Source: Pantoea anthophila
GTDB lineage: Bacteria > Pseudomonadota > Gammaproteobacteria > Enterobacterales > Enterobacteriaceae
DNA length: 64,000 nucleotides
NCBI RefSeq assembly: GCF_006494375.1
Contig: NZ_VHIZ01000037.1
Coordinates: 62,001 to 126,000, forward strand
Direction: 5' to 3'
In this document: positions 8,552 to 16,891 of the stretch, in pieces
Layout of the letters: every line of letters starts with the position of its first letter
How positions within the stretch are numbered: the first letter of the stretch is position 1
Notes under the pieces: model-generated
Database searches by the model: none
Seen by the model: the letters and a program-made list of their open reading frames with translations, nothing else
Told to the model about the DNA's origin: nothing
Translations under genes and position numbers: made by a program

Positions 8552-10084
8552 TTATTCACTCTCCTCAGAAAAGGTGTTTTCCCGGCGCGGCTGGCCCGAC
8601 AGGGCCAGGACAGCCAGCGCGCAACACAGTGTGATGGCTGCCAGCACCCGGAAAAGGCACAGATAGGCGCTGTCATAACTATTCTGGACCACTGCGCGGG
8701 AAACGCCGGGTAAAAGTGTTATTGCCTGCTTAAGATTGCCGCCTCCCAGCCAGGCTGCCGCCTGGTGCATCTCCGCTGATGTCAGCCCCTGAACGCTTTT
8801 GCTGAGGTTCACAGCGTTCATTCTGGTAAGAAAGGCGGAAACCATCGCCAGCGCGATGCCTTCTCCCGCTACACGAACGGTGTTGAACAGGCCGGCCGCC
8901 ATCCCGGCTTTTTCAACCGGAACCGCAGAGAGGGCAAGTCCATCCATCAGCCCCCACGGCAGCGCCGCGCCTGCACCGGTTATCAGCAATGCGACGATAA
9001 GCAGCAGGGTGCTGTGACCCTGTAACGCCTGCCCGAGGAAAAGTAACCCGGCTGCCGCGATCATCAGCCCGGATGCTGACACCACGGACGGTGAAAACCA
9101 GCGCGTCAGCACGGCGGCGCAGGCGGGAAGAACCAGCATCGGTGCAGTCAGGGCCATAAGGAAAAGCGCACTTCGCGACTCACTGAATCCATTGCCCCCC
9201 ATAAAGTGCAGCGGAACGATGATCAACAGCACAACGTAGCAGTAGCAGGTTGCCACCGGCAGCAGCAGAATCCCGGCGAAGCGCGGGCTGCGCAGCAGGG
9301 AAATATCGAGCACAGGATGGGCAATGCGCTGACAACGCACAATAAATGCACCCAGAAACAGTATGGAGCAGAGGAACAGCACCAGCGGCAGAGGGGATAA
9401 AAACCCGAACGTGGGTAACAGCATCATCGCAGTGGTAAACAGAATCAGCGCCCCCGTAAACAGCGTCAGCCCGGCTTTATCTGCCGGATGAGAGGCGTTC
9501 AGCGCCGATAGCGGCAGGTATGCTCTGCCGGCGAGCAGCACGCCGCCTGAAAGCAGCGCAAACAGGGTATAGACCCAGCGCCAGCCGAGGGTATCGGTAA
9601 TAAAGCCCACCGCCAGCGGTCCAAACGCTAAGCCAGCGCCGAAGAGGGTGCCGAGCAGACTGAACATCCGCGTCCGGTCTGTGCCCTCATAGATCCCGGC
9701 CAGCAGCGCGCTGCCGCTGGCTAAGAGCATGGCCGCGGCCAGCCCCTGCAGGGACCTGAGCAGGCCCTGCATTATCAGGTTGTTCATCACGCCGATGATG
9801 AGACTGCTGAGACAGAACAGCGCTGCGCCAGCGATAAAAACAGGTTTTCTGCCGAGGGCGTCTGCAGCAATGCCTGCTGTCAGCAGAAAACTGCCAAACG
9901 TCAGCATAAATCCGTTCGTCAGCCATGACAGCTCGGCAGGGGAACCGCCCAGCATGTGCTGGATGGCAGGCGTGGTAACCACACCGCCGGTGAAACTCAA
10001 CGGTAAAAGCAGCGCCGCCATAAAAACGGTAAGGGCGGCTGGGGTTCTGGTGTGGCGAAAAAGCGCGCGGGCTCTGTATGACAT
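8552..10084 (-). CDS. MFS transporter, DHA2 drug-efflux family
   Basis: About 510 residues with 14 predicted membrane segments, the DHA2 pattern. Loop 2-3 has the family motif A (ADALGRKPVFIAGAALF) and segment 5 a motif-C-like GAGLAFGPLAVG. I use the ATG at 10084, which has AAAAGG about 7 bases upstream; the ATG at 10144 has no ribosome site. It is cotranscribed with the O-methyltransferase and divergent from the LysR gene at 10201. Confidence 0.85.
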   Translation of the reverse strand: MSYRARALFRHTRTPAALTVFMAALLLPLSFTGGVVTTPAIQHMLGGSPAELSWLTNGFMLTFGSFLLTAGIAADALGRKPVFIAGAALFCLSSLIIGVMNNLIMQGLLRSLQGLAAAMLLASGSALLAGIYEGTDRTRMFSLLGTLFGAGLAFGPLAVGFITDTLGWRWVYTLFALLSGGVLLAGRAYLPLSALNASHPADKAGLTLFTGALILFTTAMMLLPTFGFLSPLPLVLFLCSILFLGAFIVRCQRIAHPVLDISLLRSPRFAGILLLPVATCYCYVVLLIIVPLHFMGGNGFSESRSALFLMALTAPMLVLPACAAVLTRWFSPSVVSASGLMIAAAGLLFLGQALQGHSTLLLIVALLITGAGAALPWGLMDGLALSAVPVEKAGMAAGLFNTVRVAGEGIALAMVSAFLTRMNAVNLSKSVQGLTSAEMHQAAAWLGGGNLKQAITLLPGVSRAVVQNSYDSAYLCLFRVLAAITLCCALAVLALSGQPRRENTFSEESE

Positions 10085-10200
10085 AACAAGACCTTTTATC
10101 CTGACAGCGAATGAGTGAAACTGCTGCGATGTTATTGCGGACATCTGAGCGGATAAATAGACTGGATGGACGGTCTCAATGGAGATAAAGTTGATAATCG

Positions 10201-11091
10201 ATGGACAGCCTGACTTCTCTCACCTCCTTTGTACGGACAGCCGAGACGCTGAGCTTTGTTCAGGCTGCGCGACTGCTGGGAATTTCAGCGTCAGCAGTTG
10301 GTAAGAACGTCGCCAGACTTGAACAAAAACTGGGCGTGCGGCTTTTTAACCGCAGCACAAGAAATGTGAGCCTGACGACGGAAGGGGCGGCACTCCTGAC
10401 CCGATGCAAAGCGATCCTGGAACAGCTTCAGGAAGCTGAGTCAGCACTGGCGAGCAGTGTCGCAGAACCCGCAGGCAGACTCCGGGTCTCACTCCCCGCC
10501 GCGGGCTACAGATTACTGCTTCCTGCACTCCCCGCGTTTACCCGCCGTTATCCTCAGATCGAACTGGATCTGGATTTCAGCGATCGGCTGGTGAATATCA
10601 TCGACGAAGGATTTGACGTGGCTATCCGCAGCGGCGAGTTAGCTGATTCCAGGCTGACGGCAAAGAAGCTGGGTCATTTCCGCTTCCTCCTCTGTGCCAG
10701 TCCCGCTTATCTGAACAATTCCGGGGTTCCGGCGTCAGCGGATGATCTGGCTGAGCACAGGTGCATTTTTTTCCGCCTGCCCGCCACCGGCTTGCTACAG
10801 ACGTGGGAGCTTCAGGGGCTGCGGCCCGGTGCTGAACCCAGAGCGGCATCGGTGTTGACGGTAAATAACATTGAAGCGGCGATTGGCCTGAGCTTATCGG
10901 GAATGGGTATCAGCTATCTGCCCGACTTCGCCGTTCGCGACGCGCTGGCTGAGGGACAACTGAAAGAAGTGATGCAGGGTTGCTGTACACAGCAGGGGCA
11001 CTTCTCCGCCGTGTGGCCCTCCGGCCGCTACCTCTCCGCCCGGGTCCGCTGCTTTATCGATTTTATTGCTGAATCGGGACTGGCCCTCTAA
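10201..11091 (+). CDS. LysR family transcriptional regulator
   Basis: 296 residues: N-terminal winged helix (FVRTAETLSFVQAARLLGISASAVGKNVARLE), a linker helix, and a LysR effector domain. Divergent from the MFS/O-methyltransferase operon with about 115 bases between starts, so it likely regulates that pair. The ribosome site is weak (GGAG 14 bases upstream). It is convergent with blh, 7 bases apart. Confidence 0.9.
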   Translation: MDSLTSLTSFVRTAETLSFVQAARLLGISASAVGKNVARLEQKLGVRLFNRSTRNVSLTTEGAALLTRCKAILEQLQEAESALASSVAEPAGRLRVSLPAAGYRLLLPALPAFTRRYPQIELDLDFSDRLVNIIDEGFDVAIRSGELADSRLTAKKLGHFRFLLCASPAYLNNSGVPASADDLAEHRCIFFRLPATGLLQTWELQGLRPGAEPRAASVLTVNNIEAAIGLSLSGMGISYLPDFAVRDALAEGQLKEVMQGCCTQQGHFSAVWPSGRYLSARVRCFIDFIAESGLAL

Positions 11092-11098
11092 GACCGCG

Positions 11099-11908
11099 TC
11101 ACGCCTGCTGCGGCGGTTCAAACCAGGGTGTCACCAGCATATGCGGAAGGGCGAGCGCGGCAAGGGCGGCAAACAGCGACCGGATGCCCGCAACGTCACC
11201 GGGTAACATCATATAAATGATCAGCGAGGCCAGCACTATGGCCGCGGTCAATATCGGCCAGGTCAGATGGAGATAGCCCGCGTACGTGGTAAAGCCCAGC
11301 TGGTCACGACGCAGTCGGGTTTGCGGCAGCGCGTGCAGAATCAAAAATCCCATCGAAAAGCCGACGAAAGGCGGCAGCAGCAGCAGCGCCAGTATGCCCG
11401 CGATAAGATGTCCATCCCGCCGAAGAAGCCCGGTGAAAGTCAGCCCCAGCGCACCGATGCCACCGAGGATCGCAAGGGCCGCCGTCACAGACCCCGGCAT
11501 CACGGAAGCCAGCCCGGCCTGATGCAGGATAGACCTGAACGCGGGCAGATGAAGGGTGGCCGGGGCCGCTATCATCGTAATCCCCCGCGCCAGACGTTCT
11601 GTCAGTCCGCCGTGCGGTGCATCCTCAAGAGCAAAATGGACAGCTGAGGCGACCAGAAAACCGGGCAACGCCAGCCCTGGCGCGCGGTACCACCAGAGCA
11701 GACAGAGCGCAATCACTGCGCCATACAGGGCCAGAAACGGCAGCCGGCGGCGACGCTGAACCACGTCCAGATCGCTGGCGCCATGCGCCATGCCGATAAT
11801 CCCGATAGCGATAACCGCAAACAGCACCTGTACGGACAGCGGGCAGAAGGAGGCAGCCAGGGCTGCCCCCCACAGAGCCATCCATCCGGCCCCTGATCGT
11901 GTTATCAC
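11099..11908 (-). CDS. blh: Brp/Blh-type beta-carotene 15,15'-dioxygenase
   Basis: 269 residues, very hydrophobic (about 7-8 membrane segments). The conserved iron-ligand histidines of the Brp/Blh family are visible: GMAHGASD (His42), AVHFALED (His91), LILHALPQT (His192) and LPHMLVTP (His256). The enzyme cleaves beta-carotene into two retinals, the chromophore for the rhodopsin encoded immediately upstream. A GTG start overlaps the rhodopsin stop (GTGA), which indicates translational coupling; an internal ATG at 11881 is the alternative. Beta-carotene must come from crt genes outside this window. Confidence 0.9.
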   Translation of the reverse strand: MITRSGAGWMALWGAALAASFCPLSVQVLFAVIAIGIIGMAHGASDLDVVQRRRRLPFLALYGAVIALCLLWWYRAPGLALPGFLVASAVHFALEDAPHGGLTERLARGITMIAAPATLHLPAFRSILHQAGLASVMPGSVTAALAILGGIGALGLTFTGLLRRDGHLIAGILALLLLPPFVGFSMGFLILHALPQTRLRRDQLGFTTYAGYLHLTWPILTAAIVLASLIIYMMLPGDVAGIRSLFAALAALALPHMLVTPWFEPPQQA

Positions 11909-12615
11909 TTCACGGTACCCGTGCGGCGGGTATGGTCGAGCGCTTTTTCCAGATTAGCCGCCGCGTAAAAGGCATAGAAGACCTTCGCGATGATATCCAG
12001 CACTAAAAATGCCCAGACCGATGAGGGGTCGGTAATGATTTTCAGGCCTTCCGGACCGACGAGGAACACAATCGGATAGATGAACCAGACGACGGTCAGC
12101 AGCGCGACATTTTTATTGTAGGCACCCGCCAGTGCACTGCCGCGATTGGCCGCCATGGTGCGAAGCGGTCCCCACAGCAGGTAAACCACACCCAGAAACG
12201 CGGCACAGGACCAGAGGTACCAGACCCATTTCGCCGCCGCCGTTTCAGCCAGTGACGAAACCAGACCGGTGATAATCATCATGACATCCAGCACGATGAT
12301 GGCAGTGAGAAAACCGCCCATTTCACCGGGTTTACCGTGTTCATGGAAGGCGAGCATGACCAGTCCTGCCAGTAAAATCGGCGTCGTAATCGACCAGTCA
12401 GCGTAACGCGCCAGATAGACGGTGCTGCCGCTGTCCAGCGTCAGATTACCGAACCCGAATGCCATGGCCAGATAGGCGGTGGCGGCGATAAAAGGGACGG
12501 ATGCATGCATGAGGGTATGATGACGGGAAGGAAATGTTTTGCCGCCGGTGGCGTAAATAACCAGTGACGCAATTGCCATGACCGAAAACCCGATCAAAAA
12601 TGCGGTTTGATCCAT
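11905..12615 (-). CDS. Light-driven proton-pump rhodopsin, DTG motif
   Basis: 236 residues, seven helices. Helix C reads RYADWSITTPILLAG: Arg70, the Schiff-base counter-ion Asp73 (bacteriorhodopsin D85), Thr77 (T89), and Gly84 where bacteriorhodopsin has the proton donor D96. Helix G has LVLDIIAK with Asp207 and the retinal lysine Lys211. In the proton-release group Glu189 is kept, but the partner (E204) is Ser199. This D-T-G pattern defines a clade that includes the characterised Pantoea vagans rhodopsin, an outward proton pump. The ATG at 12615 has AGGAGA 7 bases upstream; longer frames upstream are not supported. First gene of the operon with blh. Confidence 0.95.
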   Translation of the reverse strand: MDQTAFLIGFSVMAIASLVIYATGGKTFPSRHHTLMHASVPFIAATAYLAMAFGFGNLTLDSGSTVYLARYADWSITTPILLAGLVMLAFHEHGKPGEMGGFLTAIIVLDVMMIITGLVSSLAETAAAKWVWYLWSCAAFLGVVYLLWGPLRTMAANRGSALAGAYNKNVALLTVVWFIYPIVFLVGPEGLKIITDPSSVWAFLVLDIIAKVFYAFYAAANLEKALDHTRRTGTVK

Positions 12616-12670
12616 GTTAATCTCTCCTGAGCAGTAGCGCGGAAATGCCGCCTGCTGCGTTGCCATAAAT

Positions 12671-12706
12671 TGAATGCGTTTATATTCCGAAAAGAATATG
12701 CATTCA
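12671..12706. promoter_or_regulatory. Dyad upstream of rhodopsin, candidate operator
   Basis: TGAATGC...ATATTC (12671-12687) faces GAATAT-GCATTCA (12694-12706), an interrupted inverted repeat 55-90 bases upstream of the rhodopsin start. It lies where the promoter should be, so it may bind a regulator; the protein is unknown. Confidence 0.45.
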
Positions 12707-12770
12707 GTATATGGCGATTTCAGCAGCCTGCTCATTGTCAGGACGATTTCCGCCTGCGGGTTAAAATAAA

Positions 12771-12787
12771 GAGGGTGAAAAGCCCTC
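12771..12787 (-). terminator. Weak hairpin, minus-strand terminator-like
   Basis: GAGGG (12771-12775) pairs with CCCTC (12783-12787). Read on the minus strand the hairpin is followed by TTTATTTT. It could stop transcripts coming from the MFS gene at 13327 before the rhodopsin promoter. Confidence 0.35.
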
Positions 12788-13326
12788 GTTATCTGATTTA
12801 AAAAAGAACGGTGATGTTACGTTCTGTTTCTTAGCGTTTCGTTTTCCGATCGGTTGTCGGGTTGCCGTCAGGCTTACTGGTTATTTTATTCTTAAAATTC
12901 AATTACCTGAATGCGTTGAGAAACGGAGTTTCTGTTTCACCCAAAAAAGAGAAAGTACAAGGAAAATATTTTTATCTGGAAAAATGAACACGCTGTACTA
13001 AGTCAATCCCGTGACGACATCAGGATTCAGGTCAGCGATGAGTGAAATAACAGAAGTCAGCACCTCTTATTGCCCACCAGGATAATCAGTAAACCCGAAA
13101 CGGCGTGCTGAATAGTGACCCGACAGAAAAGGGAAATATCCTGTAAACGATCGTCGCGGGCTGAGGCGAGGGCGGTAATAAGTGCGGGAAGAGGACGGAA
13201 ATAGTCAGACCCGCATCGTCATTCGTTTATCTGCTTTAGTCTTTCGGTTCACCGCTGCGTGTTGCGCAGACCGCATCTGTTTTGCTCTCTGCGCCATGAT
13301 TATGCCTGCGTGAACGCTGCAACCGG
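12788..13326. other. Intergenic region, nothing recognised
   Basis: About 540 bases, AT-rich in the first half, without a convincing reading frame, RNA gene or repeat. It separates the rhodopsin operon from the MFS gene that ends at 13327. Confidence 0.6.
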
Positions 13327-14526
13327 TCAGTGATGTCTGGCACCAGGGCGGAAAGCCTGCTGTTTAGCCAGCAAGGCAATCACAAACGCCACTGCCATCA
13401 GCGCCATCAGCGCCCACGGAAATGAAGCGGCACCGGCACGATTGAGCAACAGTCCGCCGAGAATGCCGCCACTGGCGATCGCCAGATTCCACGCGGTTGT
13501 CACCATCGCCTGAACCACATCCACATGGTTGCCAGCCGAATCAGCGGCGGCCGTCTGCATCTGGGTTGATGCCCCACCGAATGACCATCCCCAGACGATA
13601 ACCGCAAGGAAGATAACAACCTGTTCCCGCATGCCCATAGCCAGCACCACAGAGACCGCAGCCAGTGCCGCCAGGCTGAGCAGCACCAGCCTGCGCAGGT
13701 GGCGATCGACCCAGATGCCGGTTATCCCAATCCCGGTTAATGCGGCCAGTCCGAACACCAGCAGGATAAGACCGACAGCGTTACTCATGCCCGACAGCGC
13801 CAGAAAGGGCCCGATAAAGGTATAAAGAATGTTATGGGCCGTCATCCAGAGAAAGATGACCGCCAGCACCGGGCGAACACCCGGCATCCTGAAAACCTGC
13901 CAGACGGGCAGACGGCAGTCTGCCTTCTGTCCCGGCAGATCAGGAACGGCAACCCATGCCCAGATAAACAGCACAATCGCCAGGGCAGCCATCACGCCAA
14001 AGGCGACCCGCCATCCCAGCATGTTTCCCAGCCAGGAGCCTGCGGGTGTGCCCAGGGATAACGCAACCGGAATGCCGACCATCGCAATGGCCAGGGCGCG
14101 ACCCTGTAAATCTGGCGAAACAAGACGCCGCGCATAGCCCGCCAGCATTCCCCAGGCCAGCCCGGCCGCCACACCGGACATAAAACGGGCCGCCAGCGTG
14201 AGCCAGTAGCTGGCAGAAAAGGTGGTGATGGTGTTGAAAATCACAAAGATCCCGATAGCGAGCAGCAGGACTTTTTTGCGGCGCCAGCCGCTGGTCAGCA
14301 CGGTCAGCGGGATCGCCGCCAGCAGTGACCCCAGAGCATAGAGACTCACTAACTGTCCTGCCATCACCTGAGAGACGCCGAGTCCCTGACTGATGTCCGG
14401 CAGCAGACCGGCCGGCAGGGTTTCGGTCAGAATGGCGATAAAGCCGGTCATGGCAAAGGCCAGCAGGGAGGCGAGCGGCAGACCCGCCTGAGCGGTGACT
14501 TCACGGGGTTCAATATGGGCGGACAC
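13327..14526 (-). CDS. MFS transporter, DHA1 (AraJ/YdhP-like)
   Basis: 399 residues and 12 predicted membrane segments. Early residues (FIAILTETLPAGLLPDISQGLGVS) and the following LVSLYALGSLLAAIP are typical of the AraJ/SotB/YdhP exporters. The start is taken as the GTG at 14526, with AGAGG about 6 bases upstream; a frame extending to 14631 would run through the operator region. Divergent from the TetR gene at 14692, its likely repressor. Substrate unknown. Confidence 0.83.
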   Translation of the reverse strand: MSAHIEPREVTAQAGLPLASLLAFAMTGFIAILTETLPAGLLPDISQGLGVSQVMAGQLVSLYALGSLLAAIPLTVLTSGWRRKKVLLLAIGIFVIFNTITTFSASYWLTLAARFMSGVAAGLAWGMLAGYARRLVSPDLQGRALAIAMVGIPVALSLGTPAGSWLGNMLGWRVAFGVMAALAIVLFIWAWVAVPDLPGQKADCRLPVWQVFRMPGVRPVLAVIFLWMTAHNILYTFIGPFLALSGMSNAVGLILLVFGLAALTGIGITGIWVDRHLRRLVLLSLAALAAVSVVLAMGMREQVVIFLAVIVWGWSFGGASTQMQTAAADSAGNHVDVVQAMVTTAWNLAIASGGILGGLLLNRAGAASFPWALMALMAVAFVIALLAKQQAFRPGARHH

Positions 14527-14587
14527 GTTAACCTCTTTTAATCTCACTAAAGGAAAGAAGCCGCTGACAGCGGACTTCGTAACATCT

Positions 14588-14660
14588 GTACCGATTGGTA
14601 TGTTTATCGAAACTAGAGATCGGGTCGTCACTTGTCAAGCACATATGTATCGATTAGTAT
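14588..14660. promoter_or_regulatory. Paired TetR-type operator sites
   Basis: GTACCGATTGGTAT (14588-14601) and GTATCGATTAGTAT (14647-14660) match at 12 of 14 positions and lie 45 bases apart between the divergent MFS and TetR starts. The first contains the dyad ACC-GATT-GGT. This placement fits repression of both genes by the adjacent TetR protein. Confidence 0.65.
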
Positions 14661-14691
14661 TTAAGTCTCACAGGCATGAACAGGAGGGGCT

Positions 14692-15309
14692 ATGGCTCAG
14701 ATGGGACGTCCACGTTCGTTTGACCGGGACGAGGCGATTCGTCAGGCAATGTTTCTTTTCTGGCAGCATGGCTTCGAGTCCACCTCGCTTGCTCTGCTCA
14801 AGGCCAGTCTCGGCAACGGCATTACCGCACCGAGTTTCTACGCCGCATTTGGCTCAAAAGAGGCGCTGTTTGAAGAGGTTGTCGACTGTTATCTCTCCTC
14901 ATACGGTCAGGTTAACGACTGTCTCTGGGACGACGAGCTCAGGCCGTTTGATGCCATAGAACAGGCATTGCGCGCTTCCGCAAAGATGCAGACCGATCCG
15001 GGGCATCCCAGCGGCTGTCTGATCGCCTTGTCCGTAAATACCTGTTCCCCTTCAAACGAGCACATCCGCACCTTACTGGCAACGCAACGCCAGCGCACCC
15101 GGTCGGGGTTTTTGCGCTGTGTCGTCAGAGCCAAAGAGGCGGGCGAGCTGGCTGCCGACACCGATGCGCGTGCGCTGGCACAGACCTTTCACAGTTTTGA
15201 GACAGGACTTTCGACGGAAGCGCGGGATGGGGCAACGGGAGAGGAACTGGATGCAGCCGTGACGGCTGCGCTGAAAGTCTGGGAGAGGTTTACAACGAAG
15301 GCGGCATAG
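14692..15309 (+). CDS. TetR/AcrR family transcriptional regulator
   Basis: 205 residues. The N-terminal helix-turn-helix is clear (GRPRSFDRDEAIRQAMFLFWQHGFE then APSFYAAFGSKEALF). The C-terminal half is a ligand domain of the AefR-like group. AGGAGGGG lies just upstream of the ATG. It sits next to two near-identical operator-like sites shared with the divergent MFS gene, so autoregulated control of efflux is inferred. Confidence 0.88.
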   Translation: MAQMGRPRSFDRDEAIRQAMFLFWQHGFESTSLALLKASLGNGITAPSFYAAFGSKEALFEEVVDCYLSSYGQVNDCLWDDELRPFDAIEQALRASAKMQTDPGHPSGCLIALSVNTCSPSNEHIRTLLATQRQRTRSGFLRCVVRAKEAGELAADTDARALAQTFHSFETGLSTEARDGATGEELDAAVTAALKVWERFTTKAA

Positions 15310-15363
15310 CCTGAAGCCATAGACGTTTCATCATAAAGCCCGCACCGGGCGGGCTGAATACGT

Positions 15364-15720
15364 CTACAGGCCGACCAGCGTAATGCGTTTCCGGGCGGTC
15401 AGCGTTTCATACAGCGCTTTAGCCAGACGGTCAGCTTCCACCACGCCACATTCCGACTGCTCGCCGTCGGGATCAGCCCAGAACGATTTAATACGCAGTG
15501 TGGTGTTGATCCTGGCGACGCGCTCCATCTCCAGCACGGCAAGCACCTGATGCCGCATCTCTCCCCCTTTAACGCTCGATTTAGCCTCTATCACGGCTGC
15601 GCGGGTGGCTTTTCCGTCATAGATGACATGGCAGCGTGCGCCGTTAAGGTTGAAAGTATGAAGCACCTCATAAAGGCCCTGAACTGTCTTTGCACTGTAG
15701 GATAATGGCATATCAAACAT
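15364..15720 (-). CDS. Hypothetical protein
   Basis: 118 residues that I do not recognise. The start at 15720 has a good ribosome site (GAGGGA, 6 bases). Composition is ordinary alpha/beta, soluble, with two cysteines (RCHVIYDG and ECGVVEAD) and no signal peptide or membrane segment. Codon use looks like the neighbours. It converges on the TetR gene and is probably expressed alone. Confidence 0.55.
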   Translation of the reverse strand: MFDMPLSYSAKTVQGLYEVLHTFNLNGARCHVIYDGKATRAAVIEAKSSVKGGEMRHQVLAVLEMERVARINTTLRIKSFWADPDGEQSECGVVEADRLAKALYETLTARKRITLVGL

Positions 15721-15920
15721 AACAGATCCCTCTGACGCGGAACGGTGTGAGCCCCCAGCATAGGTGAACTGTAACCAGAGGAGAAGTTACTGTTTTTTAA
15801 TGAGAAATATAGATATCTAAGGATACTGTAACGTCCGTGATTTTTATTCCAGTTCTGGCTGGCACTACCAGAAAGCGAAGCGCGAAAAGAGGAGGCCTGG
15901 CGGGGGCGGATTTGGGTTAA

Positions 15921-15944
15921 TAAAAAGCCTGCACGAGGCAGGCT
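15921..15944 (-). terminator. Intrinsic terminator (minus strand)
   Basis: AGCCTGC (15926-15932) pairs with GCAGGCT (15938-15944); on the minus strand five T follow. It would end transcripts from the glycine-zipper gene after a roughly 150-base untranslated tail. The rest of 15721-16098 shows nothing I can support. Confidence 0.6.
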
Positions 15945-16098
15945 AATCGTTCCAGCAGAATGTATGCACACAATCTGATATTTGTCTGCTTCCGCCATCG
16001 TACAGGAGAAATATTAGGATAAGATTAAGAATAATCGCTATCTCAACGCATTAACTTTTGTTGTGCGCGACGTCCTGATTACGCGGCGTGCGGTCAGT

Positions 16099-16320
16099 TT
16101 ATTTTTGTGCCTGGGTGTTTTGCTCAGCCTCTTTCTGTTTTTTCTTCGCCATATGATGACCGACTGCGCATCCGGCTGCGGCGCCAGCCACACCATGATG
16201 GGCAAGATGACCTGCCACGCCGCCTGCTACGGCACCCTTCAGACATCCGGCAGCGTTAGCCTGCAGGTTGACGGACAAAAACAGACCGGTAGCCATAACG
16301 ATAACTGATAATTTTTTCAT
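16099..16320 (-). CDS. Small exported glycine-zipper protein
   Basis: 73 residues. A signal peptide (about 1-22, ends QANAA) is followed by a Gly/Ala-rich segment GCLKGAVAGGVAGHLAHHG and a second GAAAGCAVGHH, then a lysine/glutamate-rich tail. Such glycine zippers insert in or pack against membranes. The start at 16320 has AGGAAGAG directly upstream; the longer frame to 16356 lacks support. Function unknown; similar small proteins are common in Enterobacterales. Confidence 0.65.
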   Translation of the reverse strand: MKKLSVIVMATGLFLSVNLQANAAGCLKGAVAGGVAGHLAHHGVAGAAAGCAVGHHMAKKKQKEAEQNTQAQK

Positions 16321-16891
16321 CTCTTCCTGTCCTGGTGTTCGTGGTTGTATGTTCATGCCGACAGAGCATAGCCGCTTTTTTTCACTTCAGGCTGGCCCGG
16401 TCAGAGTTATCGCGAAGTTAGTTACCGGTCGTTACGCTTTTGTCGTTCTTCACCTCAATGCGTGATTTATTTCAGCGGGTGTCATACTGGATCGAAATTA
16501 AACGACAGATAAACGAAAGCAGAATGCGTTCATCTCTTTTCTCTCTGTTTAACCGGCGATGAGAATATTGAAGGCTGTAATGAAGCAAAAAAAATAAATA
16601 GTCCGTTTTTATTTTCATTCCTGAAAATGTTTATTAGTTCAGCGAAAAAAAATTAAAAAATGAGTTGATCCCATATGGCAAAGATTGTTGAAATCAGGCG
16701 GCAGGTTCAGCCGGCGGCTATTTAATTATTGTTTAGCTTTCTCAGCTGAAAGATAAACAAAATCTAAATAGATGAGCACGGTGAAATTATTTAACGCCAT
16801 GCAGGGGAGTTCACTGAACTGAATTTCACTCCTGTTCTGGAAAACATTCTTTAATGCTTTCCTGTGATTAACCAGAACGAATGACACTATC
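16321..16891. other. AT-rich intergenic region
   Basis: About 570 bases, strongly AT-rich from about 16480 on (several A or T runs). I see no reading frame worth calling. It forms the upstream region of the SDR gene at 16892 and may mark horizontally acquired or H-NS-bound DNA. Confidence 0.55.

Noticed and set aside
15591-15998. 135-codon minus-strand frame overlapping the hypothetical gene
   Set aside because: It runs through an intrinsic terminator and a different frame of a better supported gene.
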